The translations under genes were made by a program, and so were the position numbers. The notes below the pieces were generated by a model that saw nothing but the letters and a program-made list of their open reading frames with translations, had not been told where the DNA came from and did not search any database. A stretch of DNA of 64,000 bases, from positions 21,648 to 85,647 of the forward strand of contig CBDBUX010000017.1 in the NCBI GenBank assembly GCA_965212205.1, given 5' to 3'. Numbering within the stretch: the first letter of the stretch is position 1; every line of letters begins with the position of its first letter. Below are positions 26,351 to 34,386 of the stretch, one piece after another. The stretch comes from JAHEJJ01 sp965212205 (GTDB lineage Bacteria > Bacteroidota > Bacteroidia > Flavobacteriales > Flavobacteriaceae).

Positions 26351-28495
26351 TTGCTGGCGCTTATTCTTGGTAGGGCTAGTGCGCAGAGTAAGAACGAATC
26401 ATACAGACTCCACATAAAAAAGACAATATCAGCTATTCGTGTCGATGGGGTAGGCGATGAATCCGCTTGGCAGTCTGCTGAAGTGGCGACCGATTTTTTT
26501 ATGGTAACACCCATGGATACCTCTAAAGCCACCGATCGTACTGAAATTCGTATGACTTATGACGACAAAAACATTTACCTCCTCGCCATATTCTATAAAA
26601 CCCTTCCCGATCGATACACCGTAGCTTCCTTAAGAAGAGATTTTGGATTTAACCAAAACGATAATTTTCTTCTTTTTTTAGATCCTTTTAATAACCAGAC
26701 CACCGGTTTTTCATTTGGTGCTAATGCCGTAGGTGCCCAATGGGATGGAACGATGTTTCAAGGCAACAACATTGATCTCAACTGGGATAGTAAATGGGTG
26801 TCGAAAGTAAAAAAAGACAAGGATAAATGGGTATTCGAGATGGCGATCCCCTTTAAATCGATCAGGTATGAGGAAGGGGTAGATCAATGGGGTATAAATT
26901 TTAATCGACTCGAACTTGCCAGTAGCGAAAAATCGAGCTGGGCACCAGTACCCCGCCAGTTCCCAACATCTACCCTGGCCTATACCGGTATCCTGGTATG
27001 GGACAAGCCACCACCCAAGCCTAAAACAAATATTTCCGTTATACCATATGTTTTAGGGTCTATTGGAAAAGATGAGGCCGATAACCAGACAAACAAACTG
27101 AAAGTTGGGGGAGATATCAAATACAGTATTACCTCATCCCTGAATCTCGATGTGACGATAAACCCCGATTTCTCTCAGGTAGAAGTTGACCGCCAGATAA
27201 CTAATTTTGATCGATTTGAACTGTTTTTTCCCGAAAGAAGACAATTTTTCCTTGAAAACGGGGATATTTTCGCAAATTTTGGATTCGATAGGATACGCCC
27301 ATTCTTCTCCAGGCGGATAGGACTTAATGTTCCAATTCAGGGTGGTATTCGCCTCAGCGGGAATATAGATGAAAACTGGAGAGTGGGCCTGATGGATATA
27401 CAAACAACTCAAGACGAAGCAATAGGGCTCCCAAGACAGAATTTTGGTGTGCTGGCGGTTCAAAGAAAGGTTTTTAGTCGTTCAAATATTGGTATGATCC
27501 TGGTGAATCAGCAGTCTTTTGACTATCCCCAGGAAACAGACTCAATACAAGAGATCTATCCACGTTATAACCGGAATCTTGGCCTGGAATATAACCTGGC
27601 TTCAGCAAATAATCTTTATGTGGGTAAAGCCTTTCTATTTAAGTCTTTTACCGATGGCCCGATGGGCGATGGAATTTCACAGGCCCTCGATCTTCAATAC
27701 AAGAGTAGGCGATGGAACTGGGGACTTCAACAATCCTATGTTTCTGAGGACTACAGGGCCGAGGTCGGTTTTGTACCAAGAGTGGGGTATGTGAATGGTA
27801 CCGCTTTCCTGGGCCATACTTTTTTCTCTTCAAAAGGCAATATTCAAAGTCATGGTCCTAGTTTTTTTAGCCGATATTTTTTCGACACCGACTTGAGGAA
27901 AACGGATAATTTTATCAATATAGACTGGGAAGTACTATGGCTTAATCGCAGCGAATTTGCTTTAGAATATGATCATGAATATGTGGAGTTGTTAGAACCT
28001 TTTGATCCTACCAATACCGGAAAAGATACCCTGGCAACAGGAAGCAGGCATAGTTGGAATGCTATCAGGGCAAGCTATAGTTCAAAACCTCAGAATCGCT
28101 TAACCTATGCGGCGGCAGGCCGATATGGAGGCTACTATGCCAGTGGTACCCGAACAAACCTCACCACTGAGCTCGGATATCGATTTCAGCCTTATGTTAG
28201 ATTGATAGCGAGCCTGAGTTTTAACGAGATCAAATTACCAGATCCCTGGAATGTAACCAAGTTCTGGTTAATCGGTACCGAAGCAGACATAACTTTTACC
28301 AACAACCTTTATTGGTCTACCTTGTTCCAGTATAACGAACAACAAAATAATCTCAATATAAATTCCCGGCTTCAATGGCGCTATGCGCCGGCATCGGATC
28401 TCTTTCTTGTCTTTAATCAGAGTGAACTAATGGATCCACTTCAGGGCCGTGACTGGGCCATTACATTAAAGTTAACCTATTGGTTTAATCCATAG
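26351..28495 (+). CDS. DUF5916 outer-membrane protein with CBM9-like domain (5' end unclear)
   Basis: At least 714 residues. The N-terminal third is a CBM9-like beta-sandwich (SAIRVDGVGDESAWQSAE, EIRMTYDDKNIYLLAIFY); the remainder is the DUF5916 outer-membrane barrel, with DVTINPDFSQVEVD, FFPERRQFFLENGDIF near residues 275-310 and a terminal aromatic strand (LTYWFNP). These proteins are thought to act in uptake or secretion at the outer membrane. The frame opens after a stop at 26315 and encodes a good signal peptide (LTLLLALILGRASAQ) but has no ATG, only TTG at 26351 inside it. A TTG-started frame at 26307 would join it if the T8 run at 26336-26343 had nine Ts. Confidence 0.8.
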   Translation: MLALILGRASAQSKNESYRLHIKKTISAIRVDGVGDESAWQSAEVATDFFMVTPMDTSKATDRTEIRMTYDDKNIYLLAIFYKTLPDRYTVASLRRDFGFNQNDNFLLFLDPFNNQTTGFSFGANAVGAQWDGTMFQGNNIDLNWDSKWVSKVKKDKDKWVFEMAIPFKSIRYEEGVDQWGINFNRLELASSEKSSWAPVPRQFPTSTLAYTGILVWDKPPPKPKTNISVIPYVLGSIGKDEADNQTNKLKVGGDIKYSITSSLNLDVTINPDFSQVEVDRQITNFDRFELFFPERRQFFLENGDIFANFGFDRIRPFFSRRIGLNVPIQGGIRLSGNIDENWRVGLMDIQTTQDEAIGLPRQNFGVLAVQRKVFSRSNIGMILVNQQSFDYPQETDSIQEIYPRYNRNLGLEYNLASANNLYVGKAFLFKSFTDGPMGDGISQALDLQYKSRRWNWGLQQSYVSEDYRAEVGFVPRVGYVNGTAFLGHTFFSSKGNIQSHGPSFFSRYFFDTDLRKTDNFINIDWEVLWLNRSEFALEYDHEYVELLEPFDPTNTGKDTLATGSRHSWNAIRASYSSKPQNRLTYAAAGRYGGYYASGTRTNLTTELGYRFQPYVRLIASLSFNEIKLPDPWNVTKFWLIGTEADITFTNNLYWSTLFQYNEQQNNLNINSRLQWRYAPASDLFLVFNQSELMDPLQGRDWAITLKLTYWFNP

Positions 28496-28618
28496 AAATC
28501 AGCCCTGAAATTCCAATGCCACACTAATATTTTCCTGGTAATATCTACTTCAGGCAAACACATATTTTTATGAGAATGTTAAGGAGGTCAATATGCTAAA
28601 TTTTATACCTTTTGTGCT

Positions 28619-29272
28619 ATGAAGAAAATGTTTGTTTTACTATTTGTATGTGCCGGATTCACTGCTCAGTTGATTGCCCAATATAATTCATCGGACTGGC
28701 AGGAACGCGACGAATGGATGGACGTTGAGCGTATTTTTGAACTCGCAGGAGTGTCTGAGGGTCAGAATGTTGCCGATATCGGCTGTCATGAAGGATACCT
28801 CAGTATGCATTTGGCGAGGGCTGTAGGGGTAAGAGGAAAGGTTTATGCAGTAGATCTCAGGGAAGATCGTCTCGAAAAACTCAATAAAAATGCCAGCGAC
28901 CGGAACATTTATAATATTACAACCATTCATGGCGATACCGATGATCCGAAACTGCCGCAAGGGCAGTTGGATTTGGTCGTGATCATGGACACCTATCACG
29001 AAATGAAGGATTATATCACCATCCTGGAACACGTTAAACGATCCCTTAAACCGAATGGGCGGATCGTAATTTTGGAAAAACTTAAGTCCTTTGCAAAAAA
29101 TCAGAACCGGAAAGAACAGGTTTCGGCCCATACCCTCGCACCACAATTTGTTCGCAAAGAGCTTCGGCAGGCCGGTTTTAAAGTAATCGAACAGCTCAAT
29201 AATATCGGTAATTGGGAGAATGATTCTTCGAAAAAGATCTGGATATTGGTAGGTATTTTGTCCGACACCTGA
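28619..29272 (+). CDS. Class I SAM-dependent methyltransferase with signal peptide
   Basis: A 217-residue protein: signal peptide MKKMFVLLFVCAGFTAQLIA ending AQ, then a methyltransferase domain. SAM-binding motif I is NVADIGCHEGYLSMHLA near residue 55 (DIGCHEG instead of the usual GxGxG, with Gly to His), the acidic residue is in VYAVDLRED near 80, and motif post-II is LDLVVIMDTYHEM near 120. A second exported methyltransferase lies at 30680. Methyl transfer outside the cytoplasm is unexpected since SAM is cytosolic. Confidence 0.8.
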   Translation: MKKMFVLLFVCAGFTAQLIAQYNSSDWQERDEWMDVERIFELAGVSEGQNVADIGCHEGYLSMHLARAVGVRGKVYAVDLREDRLEKLNKNASDRNIYNITTIHGDTDDPKLPQGQLDLVVIMDTYHEMKDYITILEHVKRSLKPNGRIVILEKLKSFAKNQNRKEQVSAHTLAPQFVRKELRQAGFKVIEQLNNIGNWENDSSKKIWILVGILSDT

Positions 29273-29413
29273 TCTCATTGCTAAAAAACTTCTTTAATAC
29301 ATATATACTTTAGGCGCTGAATATGCGTTATCACCTGGAATTTGTGGGATATAATGCATAAAAACAACTGACACCCCACATTAAAAGACATTAACATTTT
29401 ATACTTAAACATT

Positions 29414-29911
29414 ATGAAAAAGTTTGTATTAATTGCAGTTTTAGCTTTGGTCGGGATTTCAGCCCAGGCGCAGAACCAGTTCCGTGCCGGAGCTCATCTC
29501 GGTCTGCCTATTGGTGATGCCGGTGATTTTGCTACTTTTAACATCGCTGTTGATCTTGGCTACCTCTTTGAAATAAGTGAAGAAGTCCAGGTGGGGCCAA
29601 CCATCGGATATTCTCATTCTTTTGGAGATACAATCGATACCGGTTTAGGCAGCATCGATATTGATGATGTTCAGTTTATCCCAATTGCGGCAAGCGGACA
29701 TTACAATTTCACGGAACAATTCTGGTTTGGTCTTGATCTTGGATATGCTCTAGGGATCAACGACGGCAATGACGGCGGTTTTTATTATAGCCCCAGGTTT
29801 GCCTATGGCGTTAGCCCTCAAATAGATATCGTGGCGGCCTTTAGGGGCATCAGCGTAGATGGAGGTTCCTGGGACGTGATCTCGGTTGGCGTTGAATTTG
29901 GGATCGACTAA
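29414..29911 (+). CDS. Outer membrane beta-barrel protein, small
   Basis: A 165-residue exported protein, signal ending AQAQ, with alternating amphipathic strands rich in Gly and aromatics (FRAGAHLGLPIGD, VGPTIGYSHSFGD, FWFGLDLGYALGIN) and a C-terminal strand VISVGVEFGID. This is the OmpX/OprF-like eight-strand barrel pattern. A TATACTTT -7-like sequence lies about 100 bases upstream. It ends at a strong terminator. Confidence 0.75.
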   Translation: MKKFVLIAVLALVGISAQAQNQFRAGAHLGLPIGDAGDFATFNIAVDLGYLFEISEEVQVGPTIGYSHSFGDTIDTGLGSIDIDDVQFIPIAASGHYNFTEQFWFGLDLGYALGINDGNDGGFYYSPRFAYGVSPQIDIVAAFRGISVDGGSWDVISVGVEFGID

Positions 29912-29933
29912 TTTCCAAAAACATAATATTTGC

Positions 29934-29959
29934 AAGGAGGCCAATGGCCTCCTTTTTTT
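29934..29959 (+). terminator. Intrinsic terminator
   Basis: AAGGAGGCC (29934-29942) pairs perfectly with GGCCTCCTT (29946-29954), 3-base loop, then seven Ts counting the last stem bases. Confidence 0.9.
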
Positions 29960-30076
29960 GTTTACGGCAACAGCTAAATTCCTGAAATTCAAGTATTATT
30001 TCTTATCTTTAAGAGAAGAGCTTATTCGGCTAGTACCGATATAAACATATGATCATCTAATATAATACCGAGAACT

Positions 30077-30607
30077 ATGAAAAAGTACGTCGCATTAATC
30101 CTTAGCCTGGTGTTGCTGAACATATCGGCTGAAGCCCAGACCTCAAGGGAAGAAAAAAAGAAATTAAAAAAAGAACAGGCCGAGCGTGATTATCAGAAAA
30201 CCAAAGACCTTGTGAATTCAAATACATTCACATTTGTAGCATTGCAAGCCGCTCCGCTCGGAGGAGGACAGTTTTTTTTAAACACCAGACCCAATTATTT
30301 ACATGTTAATGAAACAGAGACCGATATATATCTACCTTATTTCGGTGTGGTTCGGGCTCCCAATGGCTATTCCCCGGAAGGCGGAATTAAATTTACAGGT
30401 GATCTTGAGAACTATACGGTAAAGTTCGATGATGAAAAACACCGTATTGTACTGTCTTTCGAAATTCAACGGGGGCACGAGAGGCACGAATTCAATTTTA
30501 ATATGTATAAGGCAGGCGCCACCTCATTAACCGTGGCCAGCAGCAGAAGAAATTCGATAGTATACACTGGCATTATTAGCGAGTTGGAGCTTCCATTAAC
30601 AAATTAG
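30077..30607 (+). CDS. DUF4251 domain protein, exported
   Basis: A 176-residue protein with a signal peptide ending AEAQ, a charged linker (EEKKKLKKEQAERDYQKT) and a DUF4251 domain: FTFVALQAAPLGGGQ near residue 52, ETDIYLPYFGVV near 82 and FEIQRGHERHEFNF near 130. The family is limited to Bacteroidetes and has no known function. A TATCTTTA -7-like box lies about 60 bases before the ATG. Confidence 0.85.
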   Translation: MKKYVALILSLVLLNISAEAQTSREEKKKLKKEQAERDYQKTKDLVNSNTFTFVALQAAPLGGGQFFLNTRPNYLHVNETETDIYLPYFGVVRAPNGYSPEGGIKFTGDLENYTVKFDDEKHRIVLSFEIQRGHERHEFNFNMYKAGATSLTVASSRRNSIVYTGIISELELPLTN

Positions 30608-30679
30608 AAATTAATGGAGTCATAAGCATTAGAACATACCCTGTGCTTAGGACTACATTACTATTTACAAATATTTCTC

Positions 30680-31378
30680 ATGCGAATATTCTGGATAGCC
30701 TTCCTGGCTGTCCTGGGTTTTGCTGTTATCGCGCAGGACGATTATCCTACCCAGCGCAAAACCATGGTCGAAACCCAATTAAAAGCCAGGGATATAGACG
30801 AAAAGGCCACTCTGTTGGCGATGGAAAAGGTTCCCAGGGAGCAATTTGTTCCCAAAGAATATCGAATGTATTCCTATACAGACGGACCGCTGCCGATAGG
30901 AGAGGGGCAGACCATTTCCCAACCTTATATCGTAGCCTATATGACCCAGTCCCTTGGTCTAAAGCCTGGGCATAGGGTTTTGGAAGTAGGGACAGGTTCG
31001 GGTTACCAGGCGGCTGTTCTGGCCGAAATTGTCGACTCGGTGTATACTATCGAGATTGTGAGAAGTCTAGGCTTGAGATCCAGATCACTTTTAAAATCCT
31101 TGGGATATCTCAATGTCCAGGTTAAGATTGGAGACGGATATCACGGCTGGGAAGAAAAAGGTCCCTTCGACGCGATCATGGTAACGGCCGGGGCCGAAGA
31201 AATACCTCAACCACTGATCGATCAGCTAAAAAATGGAGGCCGAATGATTATTCCTGTGGGACCTCATCGAGGGGTACGTCAATTGGTACAATTGGATAAA
31301 AAAAATGGAAAAATCAGGAGGAAGAATGTGATGGCCGTAAGATTCGTACCCTTTACAAGAAGTGATCAGCGGCCATAA
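30680..31378 (+). CDS. pcm: Protein-L-isoaspartate O-methyltransferase with signal peptide
   Basis: A 232-residue PCMT. A signal peptide precedes the enzyme (MRIFWIAFLAVLGFAVIAQ). Family motifs: MEKVPREQFVP near residue 48, GEGQTISQPYIVAYM near 75, SAM-binding VLEVGTGSGYQAAVLAEI near 98, and FDAIMVTAGAEEIPQPL near 165. The enzyme methylates isoaspartyl residues in damaged proteins so they can reset. The signal peptide would put it in the periplasm, as proposed for some bacterial PCMTs. It ends on a bidirectional terminator. Confidence 0.9.
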   Translation: MRIFWIAFLAVLGFAVIAQDDYPTQRKTMVETQLKARDIDEKATLLAMEKVPREQFVPKEYRMYSYTDGPLPIGEGQTISQPYIVAYMTQSLGLKPGHRVLEVGTGSGYQAAVLAEIVDSVYTIEIVRSLGLRSRSLLKSLGYLNVQVKIGDGYHGWEEKGPFDAIMVTAGAEEIPQPLIDQLKNGGRMIIPVGPHRGVRQLVQLDKKNGKIRRKNVMAVRFVPFTRSDQRP

Positions 31379-31379
31379 A

Positions 31380-31409
31380 AAAAGGAGTCAATCTTCATTG
31401 TCTCCTTTT
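31380..31409. terminator. Bidirectional terminator of pcm and of the tiny-ORF unit
   Basis: AAAAGGAG (31380-31387) pairs with CTCCTTTT (31402-31409) and CAAT (31389-31392) with ATTG (31397-31400), a T-T mismatch between helices and a 4-base loop. T-runs flank it on both strands, so it also lies at the right place to end leftward transcripts from 31857. Confidence 0.85.
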
Positions 31410-31457
31410 AATTATTCATCTTTTCTTTTCAGCAGGGGTAAGGGCGACCTAAATTTA

Positions 31458-31565
31458 TTAAACATAATTTCTGCTTTCGGTCCAACGTACTCTCTTGCTG
31501 TCCTTAAAATTTGAGAAGAAATTAAACCTTCTCGCTTGGGTTGGTGAAAAATTTCTTGATTTCAT
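31458..31565 (-). CDS. Tiny basic protein, 35 residues, paralogue of the next ORF
   Basis: An ATG-started 35-codon ORF. The last 20 residues contain FFSNFKDSKRVRWTESRNY, which aligns without gaps with FFSSFRDSKRVRWTEARHY in the ORF at 31612-31731. Of the 15 identical residues in the 20-residue block, six use a different synonymous codon (Phe TTC/TTT, Ser AGC/AGT, Lys AAG/AAA, Arg CGT/AGA, Thr ACC/ACA, Arg AGA/AGG), a pattern expected only if the peptide is translated and selected. Strongly basic, no membrane segment. The stop is 48 bases from the terminator at 31409. Family and function not recognised. Confidence 0.6.
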   Translation of the reverse strand: MKSRNFSPTQARRFNFFSNFKDSKRVRWTESRNYV

Positions 31566-31611
31566 CTTTTGATTGATTTAAAGGTTGATAATTGTTTTTA
31601 CTGTTTTTTAA

Positions 31612-31731
31612 CTAGGCAAAGGTATAATGCCTTGCTTCTGTCCATCTTACTCTTTTACTGTCTCTAAAACTTGAAAAGAAAGAGTGTCTCTTAGATTCTG
31701 TTGGTAAATGTTTCTTGCTTAAATTTCTCAT
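31612..31731 (-). CDS. Tiny basic protein, 39 residues, paralogue of the neighbouring ORF
   Basis: An ATG-started 39-codon ORF opening MRNLSKKHLP with the conserved C-terminal block FFSSFRDSKRVRWTEARHYT shared with the ORF at 31458-31565. The N-terminal 17 residues are less alike but still basic and hydroxyl-rich. It starts 12 bases after the stop of the third tiny ORF and ends 46 bases before the first, so all three could sit on one transcript. No Shine-Dalgarno, as usual for this phylum. Function unknown. Confidence 0.6.
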   Translation of the reverse strand: MRNLSKKHLPTESKRHSFFSSFRDSKRVRWTEARHYTFA

Positions 31732-31743
31732 GACTGTTGTTTT

Positions 31744-31857
31744 TTATGCCAAAATGGCTTTATTGATTGTTGATGTCGGTTCATTTTTATGGCTCCAGCC
31801 GAATCCCATTATCAGGTGAATTCTATTAACTTTAGTTTTTCTTTTTTCGGTTCTCAT
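31744..31857 (-). CDS. Tiny ORF, 37 residues, possible leader gene of the unit
   Basis: An ATG-started 37-codon ORF (MRTEKRKTKVNRIHL at the start, INKAILA at the end), basic at the N-terminus. It is not similar to the two paralogous ORFs downstream, so it has only positional support: it lies between the candidate promoter at 31927-31957 and the next ORF 12 bases on. Confidence 0.35.
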   Translation of the reverse strand: MRTEKRKTKVNRIHLIMGFGWSHKNEPTSTINKAILA

Positions 31858-32206
31858 CGGAGTCTTTTTAAACGACTTACAACTAATAGACGGTGGAATA
31901 ATGTTTTTGTTACAGTACTATGTATAAAATAGTACCATTTTATGCAAATTTTAACAATTCAAAAGACATAAAATTTATTTAAAACATTGATATACAGTAT
32001 TATAGGTTTTTATATGTAGTTTAAAATATTTTCTACCGTCAATGAATAAGATCGATTTTTCTCCGAGATCAGTAATTATTTATATAAAAAACACTGCTAT
32101 TTAATCAATATTGACCATATAAATTTGAAAGAAAATTGTCAAAAAATCGTAACTTAGAAGACTACCCAATACCTAACTGATAAATAATTTCAAAAAGCTC
32201 AGATAA
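31858..32206. other. AT-rich intergenic region before the EF-G paralogue
   Basis: About 350 bases without a supported gene. It holds the candidate minus-strand promoter at 31915-31957 and, on the plus strand, TAAATTTG (32120-32127), a full match to the -7 consensus, some 80 bases before the EF-G paralogue; no TTG lies at the right distance upstream of it. No further copy of the tiny-ORF repeat is seen here. Confidence 0.5.
31915..31957 (-). promoter_or_regulatory. Candidate promoter with overlapping inverted repeat for the tiny-ORF unit
   Basis: On the minus strand TTG (31957-31955), 20-bp spacer, then TACTATTT (31934-31927), a partial match to TAnnTTTG. A perfect inverted repeat GTACTAT-N7-ATAGTAC (31915-31935) covers the -7 box and looks like an operator. 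The predicted start is about 60 bases before the first tiny ORF. Confidence 0.4.
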
Positions 32207-34318
32207 ATGAAAATATACGATGACAAACACATCAAAAATGTGGTCTTTGTAGGTGCCCATAATTCGGGCAAAACCACACTGGCAGAAACCATGTTGTTCG
32301 AAGCCGGTCTCATCAACAGGCGAGGTACTGTTGAAAATAAGAATACGGTTTCAGATTATCACGAAATCGAACACGAGAGAGAGACCTCTGTATTCGCCAC
32401 TCCCTTACATACCGAATGGAGAAACTATAAGATCAATATTATAGATACCCCCGGGCTCGACGATTATGTTGGAGAGATCATCTCATCGATCAGGGTTGCC
32501 GATACCATAGTTAATGTGATCAACGCTCAGCATGGGGTAGAGATCGGAACTGAGATCATATGGAATTATGTGGACAACTACCTCAAACCAACATTATTCG
32601 TGATCAATCAGATCGATCATATGAATGCCAACTATGAGGACTCATTAAAAGGTATTCGTTCCTTGGTAGGAAATAAGGCGGCGATAATTCAATATCCACT
32701 CATCATAGACGGGGCACAGTGCATTGTTGATGTACTTAAAATGAAATGCTACAAGTTTTCACCTGAAGGTGGAAAACCTGAAAAGCTTGAGATTCCTGAA
32801 GACCAGAAAGAAAGAGCAGAAGCACTGCATAACGAGTTGGTGGAAAAAGCAGCAGAAAACGATGAGGAATTGCTCGAATTATATTTTGATAAAGGGACGC
32901 TAAACGAAGACGAAATGCGGCAGGGTATTAAAGCAGGGATGTTAAATCATGATCTGTTTCCTGTTTTTGTAGTTTCTGCACTCAACGATATGGGTAGCGG
33001 CCGCTTAATGGGCTTTATCGATAATGTGGCACCAGCTGCAGCAGATCTAAAGCCTGAACAGACAGAAGAAGGGGTTGTGGTAGATCGATCCAAAGAGGCA
33101 CCCACGGCCTTGTTTGTCTTTAAAACAATCCATCAGCCAAGCCTCGGGCAAATTACTTTTTTCAAAGTTAAATCTGGTGAAGTAAATGCCAACGACAAGC
33201 TTGTAAATTCTCGTAATGGAGAAACCGAAGTACTTAATCAACTCTATATAATGGATGGTAAAAAGCGGGAAGCCGTATCTAAGCTTTCTGTAGGGGATAT
33301 TGGTGCTACTTTGAAGCTAAAACATACACTAACCAACGACACCCTCCATCAGTCGGGCAAGAAGGTAACCATCCGTCCTATAAAATACCCGGAACCACGT
33401 ACCCGAAAAGCGATATTCGCAGAACAGGAGCATGAAGAAGAGAAACTCAGTGACGCCCTGCGAAAGATCCATATCCAGGATCCGACCGTAGTTGTGGAGT
33501 ATTCAAAGGAATTGAAACAGCAAATACTCGGATGTCAGGGAGAATTACATCTGGCCTCTATTAAATGGCTTTTAAAGCATATTTATGGGGTAGAAGTTAG
33601 ATTTGAACAACCCAGAATTGCCTATAGAGAAACCATACAAAAACCTTCTAACGCGAATTACAGGCACAAAAAGCAATCGGGCGGTGCCGGACAGTTTGCT
33701 CAGGTACATTTAAAAATAGAACCCTGGTACGAAGGAATTCCCGATCCTCAGGGATTCTCACTCAGAGGCAAAGACGAAGTGGAACTTCCCTGGGGAGGGA
33801 AATTGATATTCTACAACTGTATAGTTGGTGGTGTAATCGATGCGCGCTATTTGCCTTCGATCAAAAAAGGAATACTCGAAGTAATGGAATCAGGACCGCT
33901 TACCGGGTCGTATATAAGGGATGTGAGGGTAATGGTATACGACGGTAAAATGCATTCTGTCGATTCGAACGATATCTCGTTTAAAATAGCCGGAGCCCAT
34001 GCCTTTAAGGATGCATTTCTTAATGCCAAACCCAAATTGCTGGAGCCAATACAGGAACTTACGGTTAAGGTGCCCGAGGATATGGTAGGTAGCGTTATGA
34101 CCGACCTGCAATCCAGGCGTTCTATCATACAGGGTATTGATAGTATTGATCATTACCAGATCCTGAAAGCAAGTGTTCCGCAATCAGAATTATACGGTTA
34201 TTCTACAGACCTGAGATCTTTAACCCAGGGAAAAGCAACTTTCAGTTCTAATTTTGATTCTTTTAAGGCGGTACCACAAAATATACAGGCGTCGCTGGTG
34301 AAAACCGTAGAAGCGTAA
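32207..34318 (+). CDS. Elongation factor G-like GTPase (EF-G paralogue)
   Basis: A 703-residue translational GTPase with EF-G domain order. G1 is GAHNSGKT (residues 16-23), G3 is DTPG near 83, and G4 reads NQID near 137 where canonical EF-G has NKxD. The G2/switch I region has ERETSVFATPLHT instead of the usual RGITI. Domain IV is present (SGGAGQFAQVHLKIEP near 490) and domain V near 610-690. These changes mark the EF-G2-type paralogue group, often without full translocation activity. Monocistronic. Role in this organism unknown. Confidence 0.85.
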   Translation: MKIYDDKHIKNVVFVGAHNSGKTTLAETMLFEAGLINRRGTVENKNTVSDYHEIEHERETSVFATPLHTEWRNYKINIIDTPGLDDYVGEIISSIRVADTIVNVINAQHGVEIGTEIIWNYVDNYLKPTLFVINQIDHMNANYEDSLKGIRSLVGNKAAIIQYPLIIDGAQCIVDVLKMKCYKFSPEGGKPEKLEIPEDQKERAEALHNELVEKAAENDEELLELYFDKGTLNEDEMRQGIKAGMLNHDLFPVFVVSALNDMGSGRLMGFIDNVAPAAADLKPEQTEEGVVVDRSKEAPTALFVFKTIHQPSLGQITFFKVKSGEVNANDKLVNSRNGETEVLNQLYIMDGKKREAVSKLSVGDIGATLKLKHTLTNDTLHQSGKKVTIRPIKYPEPRTRKAIFAEQEHEEEKLSDALRKIHIQDPTVVVEYSKELKQQILGCQGELHLASIKWLLKHIYGVEVRFEQPRIAYRETIQKPSNANYRHKKQSGGAGQFAQVHLKIEPWYEGIPDPQGFSLRGKDEVELPWGGKLIFYNCIVGGVIDARYLPSIKKGILEVMESGPLTGSYIRDVRVMVYDGKMHSVDSNDISFKIAGAHAFKDAFLNAKPKLLEPIQELTVKVPEDMVGSVMTDLQSRRSIIQGIDSIDHYQILKASVPQSELYGYSTDLRSLTQGKATFSSNFDSFKAVPQNIQASLVKTVEA

Positions 34319-34330
34319 AAGATCTGCCAA

Positions 34331-34386
34331 TAAGCTGCATTGCCCCAGGCCTAATCGGTACTTGTGGTAATGCGGCTTAGTTTTTT
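34331..34386 (+). terminator. Terminator of the EF-G paralogue gene
   Basis: TAAGCTGCATTGCC (34331-34344) pairs with GGTAATGCGGCTTA (34366-34379) with two G-T pairs, followed by TTTTTT. The 3' arm overlaps the end of the convergent gene at 34377. Confidence 0.7.

Noticed and set aside
28688..29278. Long antisense frame opposite the exported methyltransferase
   Set aside because: Shadow of a well-supported gene; no signal of its own.
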